Assembly (NCBI RefSeq): GCF_040564635.1
Contig: NZ_CP159837.1
Location: 3,149,001-3,213,000 of the forward strand
DNA: 64,000 nucleotides
Direction: 5' to 3'
Origin: Planktothricoides raciborskii GIHE-MW2
GTDB taxonomy: Bacteria; Cyanobacteriota; Cyanobacteriia; Cyanobacteriales; Laspinemataceae
The notes below the pieces were generated by a model. That model saw only the letters and a program-made list of their open reading frames with translations, was not told the origin of the DNA and did no database searches. The position numbers were made by a program, and so were the translations under genes. This document shows positions 21,822 through 29,391 of this stretch, piece by piece (positions within the stretch are counted from its first letter, which is position 1; each line of letters starts with the position of its first letter).

Positions 21822-21869
21822 AACCAGGCCAAAGTTATTTGCCTTTCTCAGGATAACTTTGGCCTGGTT
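21822..21869. terminator. Bidirectional terminator
   Basis: AACCAGGCCAAAGTTAT at 21822-21838 and ATAACTTTGGCCTGGTT at 21853-21869 form a perfect 17-bp stem between convergent genes. Confidence 0.85.
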
Positions 21870-21891
21870 AATTAACCACAGTCATAAAACC

Positions 21892-22863
21892 TTAGTACAG
21901 TCTCTTGAGTACATAATCAGCAAGCTTGATCAGAGCTTCACGTTCTTCACAGGGTTGGAGAACCTGGAGATTTTCTATGGCTTGCTGTGTATGGTGATTC
22001 GCTAATTGCCGAGCGCGATCGATTCCCTGACTGTCTTGAATTAGAGTCAAAGCTTGCTCTAAGTCTCCGTCCTGGGCAAACTCGCGCTCAATCAGCGTCT
22101 CTAAATAAGGTTTTTCTTCTAAGGCAAATAATGCCGGAGCCGTCAAATTGCCACTTTTCAGATCCGAACCCGCTGGTTTACCCAACGCTTCGGTAGAACC
22201 TGTGAAATCGAGGATATCATCGACGATTTGAAATGCTAAACCAATATGACGTCCGTAATTATATAAATGATCGGAGATTTCGGCTGATTTCTCACTTAAA
22301 ACCCCGACCGCTTTAGAACTGTTGGCAATTAAAGACGCTGTTTTGTAGTAACTCTTTTCCAGATAAGCTTCCAGGGATAAGCTGGAGTCAAATCGATTCA
22401 GTCCTTGCTGAATTTCCCCTTCAGCAAGATCCATAATCACTTGTGAGAGTAATTTCACCACTTCCAAATTGTCTAAGGAAGCTAAATACCAGGAAGATTG
22501 GGCAAATAAGAAGTCTCCCGCCAAAATCGCTACTCGGTTGCCAAATAGTTTATGAACGGTGTCTACTCCTCGCCGAACTTCTGATTCATCAATGACATCA
22601 TCGTGAACTAAGCTGGCGGTGTGAATCATTTCGGTAATTTCCGCCAAACGCCGATGTCGAGGAGTAATCTCCTGTGGTCGCATGGTTGCCCGTGCTAATA
22701 ACAGGACAATCGCCGGTCTAACGCGCTTTCCCCGTGCTGAGAATAGATGTTCTGCCGCAGCATACAAAATCGGGTGACGGGTGCCGACGAGGTTTTTCAG
22801 GTTCTCTGTGAGTACCAGCAGATCGGCTTCAACCGGAGCAAAAAGGGAGGTGGTTGAGGTCAT
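21892..22863 (-). CDS. sds: All-trans polyprenyl diphosphate synthase, solanesyl type
   Basis: 323 residues, a complete long-chain prenyl synthase. First aspartate-rich motif in LVHDDVIDESE (about residue 83) and second in FQIVDDILDFTG (about residue 212); GKRVRPAIVLL is the substrate-binding segment. In cyanobacteria this enzyme makes the C45 side chain of plastoquinone-9. Chain length depends on residues upstream of the first motif (MIHTASLVHDD), which are small and consistent with a long product. Symbol by family; chain length is inferred. Confidence 0.93.
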   Translation of the reverse strand: MTSTTSLFAPVEADLLVLTENLKNLVGTRHPILYAAAEHLFSARGKRVRPAIVLLLARATMRPQEITPRHRRLAEITEMIHTASLVHDDVIDESEVRRGVDTVHKLFGNRVAILAGDFLFAQSSWYLASLDNLEVVKLLSQVIMDLAEGEIQQGLNRFDSSLSLEAYLEKSYYKTASLIANSSKAVGVLSEKSAEISDHLYNYGRHIGLAFQIVDDILDFTGSTEALGKPAGSDLKSGNLTAPALFALEEKPYLETLIEREFAQDGDLEQALTLIQDSQGIDRARQLANHHTQQAIENLQVLQPCEEREALIKLADYVLKRLY

Positions 22864-23446
22864 GGATAGGCGGATTCAGACGTAAATTTACGAAAGTTTA
22901 CATATATTCTAAGCGAAGCCTCTCATATGGGAAAGTTTTCCGGGGAAAATATCCGCCAAAGCTTTACGGGGCAAAATTTTGGGAATTTTTACCAAAAATG
23001 TCTGGTATTTTCGCTTAGGGATCGAATTCTGAGGAATATTATGTTAATCTATGAATTAAGGATTCAAACAATTCCATAACCTGGACGCCACCCAAGTTGC
23101 AGGTCTGATATCTCTACCTGCGATCGCAGAGATTGGCGTGTGAGAATTTTAGGCAGCATTTGTTCTGTCTATATTGCCGCACGATCTTCAGTGATGAAGT
23201 CAGATCGTGCCTCAACCTGATACCAAAAAGCCCAAAGCACGGCCAAAAAACTTTTTGAACCCGTTGACCGACGATTTGGGTCTTGGGGTATTTTTGGCAA
23301 AATTCGCTCAACCCGATTCGTCACCGAATCGTCATCCGTCTCACGGGTTTGTCTTTTTGATTCAAACCTTATAGTTTTGCGTCGTTTGCTGTTATGCCTG
23401 CGATTGATCTTTCACTGGACGTCTCCATCACACTTCTGGCTGTACT
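22864..23446. other. Intergenic region with one palindrome
   Basis: About 580 bp between divergent genes. GCACGATCT / AGATCGTGC (23181-23212 region) form a 9-bp stem. No convincing coding frame; a minus-strand frame at 23114-23311 is basic and without family features. Confidence 0.45.
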
Positions 23447-23578
23447 ATGAATGACTTTAATATGCCGTTGATGATTCCCTTGCTCGCGACTGCTTATGTC
23501 CTAGTGATTAATTTAATGTTGCGCTTCGCACAGCGATATGCAGCAGCCTCACATTCACCGTCTCAAAAAGTTCAGTAA
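23447..23578 (+). CDS. Small single-helix membrane protein
   Basis: 43 residues from ATG 23447: a short polar start (MNDFN), one hydrophobic helix (MPLMIPLLATAYVLVINLML), then a basic, polar tail (RFAQRYAAASHSPSQKVQ). This layout is typical of very small thylakoid or plasma-membrane subunits, but I cannot match it to a known photosystem, cytochrome or NDH subunit. A terminator hairpin follows at 23699-23735, which supports a real rightward transcript. No strong ribosome-binding site is visible. Confidence 0.45.
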   Translation: MNDFNMPLMIPLLATAYVLVINLMLRFAQRYAAASHSPSQKVQ

Positions 23579-23698
23579 TTCCGAGGGTTGGCTTTAACTT
23601 TAGGGATTTGTTGAGCGTCAGTGAAGTACCGACAACGGCAGTGACTCTGTGTCTGTGCGGAAAACTCAATCCATCGCTTTTTATGTTGACCAATTTTA

Positions 23699-23735
23699 GA
23701 TGGCCTGAACTTTTTGAGTTTAGGCCATCTTTATT
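23699..23735 (+). terminator. Intrinsic terminator
   Basis: GATGGCCT / AGGCCATC stem followed by TTTATTTT, 120 bp after the small membrane protein gene. Confidence 0.7.
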
Positions 23736-23749
23736 TTGGCTATTGCTCA

Positions 23750-23860
23750 GGTGGGCAAATATTTGCCCACCCTACCGATCTACCTTTATTTTAGCTATTG
23801 CTCAGGTGGGCAAATATTTGCCCACCCTACCGATCTGAGGTGGGCAAATATTTGCCCAGG
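23750..23860. repeat. Three palindromes GGTGGGCAAATATTTGCCCA
   Basis: Copies start at 23750, 23805 and 23839. The first two are part of a 55-bp direct duplication that includes flanking sequence (TTATTTT..CTATTGCTCA). The third is slightly diverged at its 3' end. They lie between the small membrane protein and murI. Confidence 0.88.
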
Positions 23861-23891
23861 CTACCAATGGAGTGCCTAGGTGCTATTTACT

Positions 23892-24893
23892 CTAAGGATT
23901 AGCCACGGGACTGCTTTGTACCGCCTGATTTAGGTTGACTTTTTCCACTTGAGGGGTAAATCCCAGCCATTGCTTGGCTCTTTGGGCGAATTCTTCGGGA
24001 CAACCACTGACACAGAATCGCGTGGGTAGGGGCGATCGCGTTTCGGTTAAGCCGAGTAGCTCTAGTTCTCGCACCGCTGCTGCGACTACATAGACTGCTG
24101 GATCCACAAGTTCAACCGATCGCGGCAAAATCTTCTGGATTACCGGAGCCAAAAAAGGATAATGGGTGCAACCGTAGACCAATGTATCAATCTGCTGCTG
24201 CATCAGTGGGGCGAGATATTCTCTGGCGACTTCCCTAGTGTAAGGTTCATGGATCCGATTGCTTTCAATCAATGGGACAAATTCAGGACAGCCCACTTGC
24301 CAGACTCTGGCTTCTGGATCTATTTCCTGGATAGCGCGACGATAGGCATTACTGGCAGCGGTCGCAGGAGTGGCAATCACCCCAATTCTGCGTCCTTTGT
24401 TGAGCGCGGCACGGGCGCCAGGGTGAATTAATCCCAAAATTGGCAAGTCAAATTCTGATTGGATGGTTTCCAGGGCTAAAGCGGAACTGGTGTTACAAGC
24501 AACGATCGCCATTTTGATTCCCTGGGGTTCCATCCAGTGCAAAATTTCTCGGACAAACTGGATAATCTCCTCTGGGGAACGGCTGCCATAAGGCAGTCGG
24601 GCGGTATCACCGAAATAGAGGATGGATTCGTTCGGCATTTGTCGGTAAACTTCCGTTAAAACCGTTAACCCGCCCAAACCACTGTCAAACACCCCAATTC
24701 TGGCTCTTTGAGAATCTTTGCCTTTGCCGGTGAAACGCGGAGGCGATCCCGCACTGGCGGTGGATTGATGTAACACAGGATCGGGATAGGGTCGTTGTGC
24801 CTCGCAATAGGCGATTCGCTTCGCGATCCGCTCTGGCGGAATCGCGTCGGCACCAAACTGAGAATGAGAAGACGATGCTGAAAAGTTAGACAC
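23892..24893 (-). CDS. murI: Glutamate racemase
   Basis: 333 residues. The racemase begins at ARIGVFDSGLGGLTVL (about residue 64). The two catalytic Cys are in VACNTSSALALE and VYGCTHYPFLAP. MurI makes D-glutamate for peptidoglycan. The first 63 residues are not part of the usual enzyme; they include RIAKRIAYCEAQR, encoded by repeat-like DNA (24797-24850), so the true start may be internal, or the N-terminus has been extended by repeat insertion. A remnant of a cell-wall amidase lies upstream, which fits a once larger cell-wall locus. Confidence 0.9.
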   Translation of the reverse strand: MSNFSASSSHSQFGADAIPPERIAKRIAYCEAQRPYPDPVLHQSTASAGSPPRFTGKGKDSQRARIGVFDSGLGGLTVLTEVYRQMPNESILYFGDTARLPYGSRSPEEIIQFVREILHWMEPQGIKMAIVACNTSSALALETIQSEFDLPILGLIHPGARAALNKGRRIGVIATPATAASNAYRRAIQEIDPEARVWQVGCPEFVPLIESNRIHEPYTREVAREYLAPLMQQQIDTLVYGCTHYPFLAPVIQKILPRSVELVDPAVYVVAAAVRELELLGLTETRSPLPTRFCVSGCPEEFAQRAKQWLGFTPQVEKVNLNQAVQSSPVANP

Positions 24894-24919
24894 AGGTAGT
24901 TGATGTTAGAGATATTCAA

Positions 24920-25604
24920 TAATATGTGAACAAGAGTCGATGATGTGCAAGCAACTCAAAACAAATGAGCCCGATCGCTATCCCAGACAAACTAGATTCA
25001 GTCTAGTTTTATCGGCATGAGCCAAAATTTCCCGGTCAATCTTGATTGATTTTTCGGGAGATGCTTGTAGGTACTGACGAAAATCCTAGCATTGACTCGT
25101 TCTGCGTTCTTGTACCCTGGGGTCTACATCAATTTCTGGGTCATCGCGACGAGTTAAAACCGTTTTTACCCCAAACTGTTCTAAGTTCGTGGCAACTTGC
25201 AGGGTAATGGAGAGGACTATGCTGCATCTGTATGCGGTCATTTCTCCACTGCTTTGAATCAAAAAACCTTTTTAATCGGTTGTTTCCACTTTTTTGACTT
25301 CAATGGGATTCCGACTTGGGGAACTGTAATCAGGAGAATCTGAAGGGATTATGTGGTTTTGTGGACATTAGGGAAAATCTGACCGAGTTGTAGGTGCATT
25401 AGGGACAGCCCCACAATCGTGACGCTGCCGAATCATATTAGTAAATCAAGTTAGTAAATCAAGGATGGGGCGATCGCGATGCTTAATTATGCGAGACTGG
25501 AGACAAATCTTTATCTATGATTTTACCGATGATAACGAATAACTCAACAAAATCATCACAGGATCGCGGCTTTAAACCCGTTGCTTGTTAGCAGACAGCA
25601 TATT
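24920..25604. other. Decayed region between murI and a STAND ATPase
   Basis: Contains a small hairpin (AAACTAGATTCAGTCTAGTTTT near 24988-25010), an amidase remnant (25064-25241) and about 360 bp (25242-25604) in which I see no gene. A short direct repeat TTAGTAAATCAAG occurs twice near 25437-25465. Confidence 0.6.
25064..25241 (-). pseudogene. Fragment of an N-acetylmuramoyl-L-alanine amidase (AmiC type)
   Basis: On the minus strand from 25241: IVLSITLQVATNLEQFGVK, then TVLTRRDDPEIDVDPR, which matches the middle of amidase_3 enzymes (KDVVL.I.LQVA..LEQ.GV...TR..D....). The frame then shifts and continues as NAERVNARIFVSTYK, equal to the A.RVNA..FVSIHAN segment. The metal-binding His of the SIHAN motif is lost (STYK). 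Both ends are missing. Next to murI it probably marks a deleted amiC gene. Confidence 0.7.
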
Positions 25605-26945
25605 TTAACCACAATTTCTCAGATATTCTCGAAAAACCGTAGATAAATCAAACAAAATCGCATCCCTTTCGATTGATTTGACTAAATAGCGTTTTTTCAA
25701 AGATTGTAACCCATTAATCAAGTTGATTTCGGATAAGGATACAGCTTTTCTTAAATACTCTCTTGACACAGGTTGGTTAGATTTACTGATTTCTAAGACA
25801 ATTTGCTGTTCCAGCGCGGATAAGCGATCTAACAATTCACTAAGGAGAAATTTCATATCTTCGGTTAGCAGCAGACTTTCTGCTTGTAAAAACTCAGAGA
25901 CTTTACCCCCAAAAATACTTTTAATTAAAATAGCAATATCTTTTAAATAAACTGGATGCCCTTCGTATCGGTTTAGCAGGGTTAACCAGCTTGCCTCATC
26001 TTTTAATCTCAATTTTTTCAAAATAGCCGGACTATCTAATCCCTGTAATTCTAAACATTTCACCGGATACAACTCCTCATCTAAGCCAATCATCTCTTGG
26101 CATTGTTCCTGACTGATTAATATCACAAGACTTTGATGGTCAATTTCGGCGATTTTTGTGAAAAAGCTTTTATAGTCTTTAAATTCTGGTTTGTACTGTC
26201 CGGCAAATTGTCCGCTGGTAAATAACTCTTGGACATCATCAAGGACGATTAAACATTTTTGCTCACATAACAGGTTGAAAAATTGGGTTAAGTTATGCTG
26301 ATTTTGAATAGGATCGGGATGAGTTGCGCTTAAAATTTCCGTCAGAATGGTATCTAAAGACGGAGTGAGTTTGATGCTTTTCCATATCACCAGATCAAAT
26401 TTTGGTAAATTTAGGTCAACAAACTGTTTAACCAGGGTGGTTTTACCAATTCCACTGAGTCCCAAAACTGAGATGAGATGGGGGTTTTGATTGGTTATCC
26501 AGTGGGATAGGGTTTGGAGTTCAGTTTCTCGTCCGCAGAAATGGGTAATTTTTGGCGCTAGGGCTAAATCGTAGTAGGATTTGTTAGCAAAATTTTGTTC
26601 AGTAGTTTTAGCAGAATTTTGAGGATTATTAGAGCACAGATTAATATGACTATTAATTAATAAGACTTGCTGTAAATTATTATCCGATTTCGCGAATCTT
26701 TTTATTGTCCAAATAAAATTTGATTTATTAACGGCTTCTCCTAATTGATCTGACAAAATATGCCATAATTTATACCCCACATCTCTGACTCGACTTTCAC
26801 TATGATTACACTCATCGGCTATATCATTGTAAGTTTTTCCCTGCCAAACTCCTTTAATCAGAGTTTCCTGAAGATCGTCTAAGTGTTTTCCCGTCTGCTC
26901 GAATACGAGGCGATCGGCCAATTGTAAAACTTCTGTAACATTCAT
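25605..26945 (-). CDS. STAND (NB-ARC-like) ATPase with VMAP-type N-terminal helix-turn-helix
   Basis: 446 residues from ATG 26945 (MNVTEVLQLADRLVFEQTGKHL); an in-frame ATG at 26972 is also possible. The N-terminal 90 residues match the helix-turn-helix found at the start of vWA-MoxR-associated and related cyanobacterial signalling proteins (GKTYNDIADECNHSESRVRDVGYKLW). Then an NB-ARC ATPase: Walker A VLGLSGIGKTTLVKQF (about residue 165), Walker B CLIVLDDVQEL, and a winged-helix part. No C-terminal sensor repeats and no effector domain follow. Such ATPases act in regulated signalling or defence. A second gene with the same N-terminal domain is at 38567. Confidence 0.8.
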   Translation of the reverse strand: MNVTEVLQLADRLVFEQTGKHLDDLQETLIKGVWQGKTYNDIADECNHSESRVRDVGYKLWHILSDQLGEAVNKSNFIWTIKRFAKSDNNLQQVLLINSHINLCSNNPQNSAKTTEQNFANKSYYDLALAPKITHFCGRETELQTLSHWITNQNPHLISVLGLSGIGKTTLVKQFVDLNLPKFDLVIWKSIKLTPSLDTILTEILSATHPDPIQNQHNLTQFFNLLCEQKCLIVLDDVQELFTSGQFAGQYKPEFKDYKSFFTKIAEIDHQSLVILISQEQCQEMIGLDEELYPVKCLELQGLDSPAILKKLRLKDEASWLTLLNRYEGHPVYLKDIAILIKSIFGGKVSEFLQAESLLLTEDMKFLLSELLDRLSALEQQIVLEISKSNQPVSREYLRKAVSLSEINLINGLQSLKKRYLVKSIERDAILFDLSTVFREYLRNCG

Positions 26946-27087
26946 AAAAGCTATGTAGGCTAACGGTTTCATTTATTTTAGCTTAACAGATTAAAGCATT
27001 TTACGACATTTCACGATGTTTTTGGCAATATATCTTAACAAAAGACACGATTTAATCAGGCATTTTAGGATTATGAAAAAACTGATT

Positions 27088-27123
27088 ACATGATAGATTA
27101 ATCATTGATTAATTTATCATGTA
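27088..27123. promoter_or_regulatory. 36-nt near-perfect palindrome upstream of the peptide gene
   Basis: TACATGATAGATTAATCA and TTGATTAATTTATCATGTA are inverse repeats with one mismatch. It ends 13 bp before the ribosome-binding site of the Cys-rich peptide gene. It could be an operator for a dimeric regulator or a transcript hairpin. It is too close to the start to be the terminator of a neighbour on the plus strand. Confidence 0.6.
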
Positions 27124-27145
27124 CAATTTCTGCATAGGAGTAAAA

Positions 27146-27301
27146 ATGAATTCTTTTCTGTCATCTATTATGATGAATTTTGAGAAATGCTTAGAAGTTC
27201 CTAGCTTCAATGTAATTATCGGCCATGAAAAATTACATACAAATTATGCTTCAAGTATTTGCGGCTGTGAGGGCACATGTGATGCTTGTGAAAATTATTA
27301 A
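27146..27301 (+). CDS. Cys-rich small peptide, likely RiPP precursor
   Basis: 51 residues from ATG 27146, chosen because AGGAG sits 5 bp upstream; the frame is open from 27119 but without a ribosome-binding site. The first 38 residues have the look of a leader (MNSFLSSIMMNFEKCLEVPS..); the end is CGCEGTCDACENY with Cys at 39, 41, 45 and 48 alternating with acidic residues. A radical SAM/SPASM enzyme is encoded 335 bp downstream on the same strand. Cys-rich peptides beside SPASM enzymes are typical substrates for sactipeptide- or ranthipeptide-type crosslinking. I know no named family with this core. Function is inferred from context. Confidence 0.7.
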   Translation: MNSFLSSIMMNFEKCLEVPSFNVIIGHEKLHTNYASSICGCEGTCDACENY

Positions 27302-27318
27302 TCTAGCTAGTCATCTGA

Positions 27319-27402
27319 CTGGATGGAAGTCTAGGATGTGATTCACCAGGATGTGATGCTTGCGATTCATGCGACAGTGATTTAAGTATCGATCTAAGGT
27401 AA
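27319..27402 (+). other. Orphan second Cys-rich core, no start codon
   Basis: A stop-to-stop frame reads GSLGCDSPGCDACDSCDSDL and then SIDLR before TAA. It repeats the CDAC pattern of the peptide encoded just upstream, is in a different frame and has no usable start after the TGA at 27316. It looks like the core of a second precursor whose leader is lost or frameshifted. Confidence 0.5.
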
Positions 27403-27505
27403 TAAGCTGTTAATCGTTTAAATTGGGGATCTGGATTCCAGAAGCCAGGAAACCTCGGCTGTCAGAGAGTTTAACTTATCTCAATCTAAATGCGTAACAG
27501 CTTAT
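27402..27505 (+). promoter_or_regulatory. Long stem-loop region in the peptide-maturase spacer
   Basis: ATAAGCTGTTA (27402-27412) pairs with TAACAGCTTAT (27495-27505); inner segments such as CTGGATTCCAG and GTTTAA/TTTAAC can pair too. No coding frame. Could be an RNA structure in the leader of the maturase transcript. Confidence 0.45.
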
Positions 27506-27541
27506 CAGCTTTGTCAGGTCACAAAAAATCATTGCCTATTT

Positions 27542-27596
27542 AAGAATGCTTCCTAAAAAATCTACATACGACAAACAAAAATAAGGAAGCATTCTT
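27542..27596 (+). promoter_or_regulatory. Hairpin just before the radical SAM gene
   Basis: AAGAATGCTTCCT and AGGAAGCATTCTT are exact inverse repeats separated by 29 nt. Placed between precursor and enzyme genes, it could lower transcription or translation of the enzyme relative to the peptide. It lacks a clear U-tract. Confidence 0.5.
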
Positions 27597-27636
27597 GGGG
27601 TTTAAATTTACTTTATTTTTTTACAGTGAGGCAAAA

Positions 27637-28680
27637 ATGCCAAATAACACAAGAGTATCCCAGTTAAGTTATATATGGATTAATCTTACTTCTAAGTGTA
27701 ATAATAGATGTTTCTATTGTTACGATGCTGGACATTCTGTCTCAGAAATAAATACTAACACTGTTATCAAAATCCTGGATTTAATTAGTGAATTAAAATT
27801 AAAGCAACTCATTTTGATTGGTGGTGAACCTACTATACATAGTAATTTTTTAGATATACTAAGGCTTTGCTCAGAAAAAGTAAAAAAACCGACTATTATC
27901 ACAAATGGGTTTCGCTTTGCTGACGAGCTATTTTGTAAAGATGTCTGTGAAATCGGTGTAACGGGCGTATTGTTCTCTGTACTTGGGCCTAGTGCCACTA
28001 TCCATGACGCTGGAACGAAGAGACAAGGAAGCTTTGACCAAATCGTAAAAGGAATTGAAAACTTAAGACATCTAATAGACATTGACAAGATTCGGACAAT
28101 TACAACCATTACAAAACGCAACCTAATCAACCTTAAAGAAATTATTGATCTGAATATAAGTTTTGGCTTAAAGCGTACAATATTCAATCTTTGTACCCCT
28201 TCAATTCTTGAAAAAGAGTTAGATTTATGTTTGAATCCCACAGAGTATTCAGCAATTATTGAGGATTTGTATCTATACTCTAAAAAGAATAATCATTTTA
28301 TAGAAATAGGAACAAATGTTCCAAAATGCCTTTTTAAAAAAGAACTAATCGAAAACTTGATATCAAGTGGTGTCATCAGATTTTCCCCATGTCAGCTATA
28401 TCGATCATCAGGAATTCAATTTTTAAGCGATGGCTCAGTTACTCCCTGCACTCATCTTTACGACGAAGTGCTTGGGAATCCTATAGAAAGAGGTTTTTCT
28501 ATTTCAGAATTTATGGATTGGCTGAATTATTCTACTCCAAAAGATTTCCGTGAAAATATGTGGAGATATCCATCTGAAGAATGCAAGAGATGCAAAGAAT
28601 GGGGCAACTGCACTGGGGGTTGTCCATTAATGTGGAGCAAGCATAATCCTACCGACTTTTTGCAAGCTATTTTACAATAG
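27637..28680 (+). CDS. Radical SAM/SPASM domain enzyme, probable peptide maturase
   Basis: 347 residues from ATG 27637, preceded by GAGG; a TTG at 27595 is an alternative. The radical SAM cluster motif is CNNRCFYC (Cys 21, 25, 28), followed by LILIGGEPT, the SAM-binding GGE motif. The C-terminal SPASM region holds six Cys (FSPCQLY, VTPCTHLY, ECKRCKEWGNCTGGCPL) for auxiliary clusters. SPASM enzymes modify small peptides. The upstream Cys-rich peptide is the likely substrate. No protease, transporter or RRE-containing gene is adjacent. The gene is AT-rich and without HIP1 sites, unlike its surroundings, suggesting transfer. Its TAG stop lies in the end of a small inverted-repeat element. Confidence 0.88.
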   Translation: MPNNTRVSQLSYIWINLTSKCNNRCFYCYDAGHSVSEINTNTVIKILDLISELKLKQLILIGGEPTIHSNFLDILRLCSEKVKKPTIITNGFRFADELFCKDVCEIGVTGVLFSVLGPSATIHDAGTKRQGSFDQIVKGIENLRHLIDIDKIRTITTITKRNLINLKEIIDLNISFGLKRTIFNLCTPSILEKELDLCLNPTEYSAIIEDLYLYSKKNNHFIEIGTNVPKCLFKKELIENLISSGVIRFSPCQLYRSSGIQFLSDGSVTPCTHLYDEVLGNPIERGFSISEFMDWLNYSTPKDFRENMWRYPSEECKRCKEWGNCTGGCPLMWSKHNPTDFLQAILQ

Positions 28681-28760
28681 ACCTCTTGCAAAATTCCTGC
28701 AAAGCCCCCCTTTTTAAGGGGGGTTGGGGGGATCGAGATATTTATTTTGCAAGAGGTCTA
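28678..28760. mobile_element. MITE-like element with 17-bp terminal inverted repeats
   Basis: TAGACCTCTTGCAAAAT at 28678-28694 and ATTTTGCAAGAGGTCTA at 28744-28760 are exact inverse repeats. The interior has a second stem (CCCCCCTTTTTAAGGGGGG). No coding capacity. The left TAG is used as the stop codon of the radical SAM gene. Confidence 0.82.
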
Positions 28761-28893
28761 ATAAATCATTGTGCTTATTCCGCAGCCCATTTCTTTTCAT
28801 TAAATCAAAGATGCGATCGCGTAGCGTTGCGGATGCAATATCGCTGAGATAATCAACTTAACCAACTGTCCCACCCTTCCAGTGTCAATGTAT

Positions 28894-29034
28894 TTAAGAA
28901 TGCTTGTCTAACAATTTTTCTAAGAAGCGATCGGATGCCCAAAAAGATGTGTTTTGCAGGGTTTGAATCGTTGCCGGTAAATCGATTAACTGCATCGTTG
29001 CGGCTCGATCTAAAATTACCAGAATACCCGCAAA
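28894..29034 (-). pseudogene. DUF3368/PIN-like toxin remnant
   Basis: Minus-strand frame: FAGILVILDRAATMQLIDLP, then ATIQTLQNTSFWASDRFLEK and LLDKHS before a stop. The final FW.SDR..E..L pattern resembles the C-terminus of DUF3368 PIN-like toxins. The N-terminal catalytic part is missing. It lies downstream of an antitoxin remnant, the usual order for UPF0175-DUF3368 pairs. Identification rests on a short stretch. Confidence 0.5.
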
Positions 29035-29060
29035 TCTTAAAAAATAGCAACAATAATCAT

Positions 29061-29362
29061 TCAGTTCCTAGTAAGTTACTTATGGCTTGGACATCGGCTT
29101 CTAAATCTGTTTCACTATCAGGTAAGTAAGCTTATTCATCTTTGAGGAATTGATAGGTTTCCCATCGCGATGAAAAATTGAGCATTCTGTGGACTTCTGC
29201 GGCACCAATCCGACCTTGACTATAGTGATCTGCTGCAATCAGTTCTAAAAATCGGCGGGAAATATTGTTGTTTTGCAGTTGTAGTCGATCGGCTAGAGTT
29301 GAAATTGCAGAGTAACAACCATGTATAGCCGCAAAATTCTTGACCCATGGGAAGTCCCACAT
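29061..29362 (-). pseudogene. UPF0175-like antitoxin, interrupted by a stop codon
   Basis: From the ATG at 29362: MWDFPWVKNF..., then STLADRLQLQNNNISRRFLE, LIAADHYSQGRIGAAEVHRM and LNFSSRWETYQFLKDE before TAA at 29132-29134. The frame then continues as AYLPDSETDLEADVQAISNL to a TGA at 29061, which fits the usual C-terminus of such proteins (TY.FL....AYLP...DLE.D...L). One nonsense change probably truncated it. The upstream region, where the normal N-terminus and promoter should be, is occupied by the 25-bp tandem array. Confidence 0.65.
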
Positions 29363-29391
29363 CCGGGCTAGTCCCACTCTAGATATTTCCG

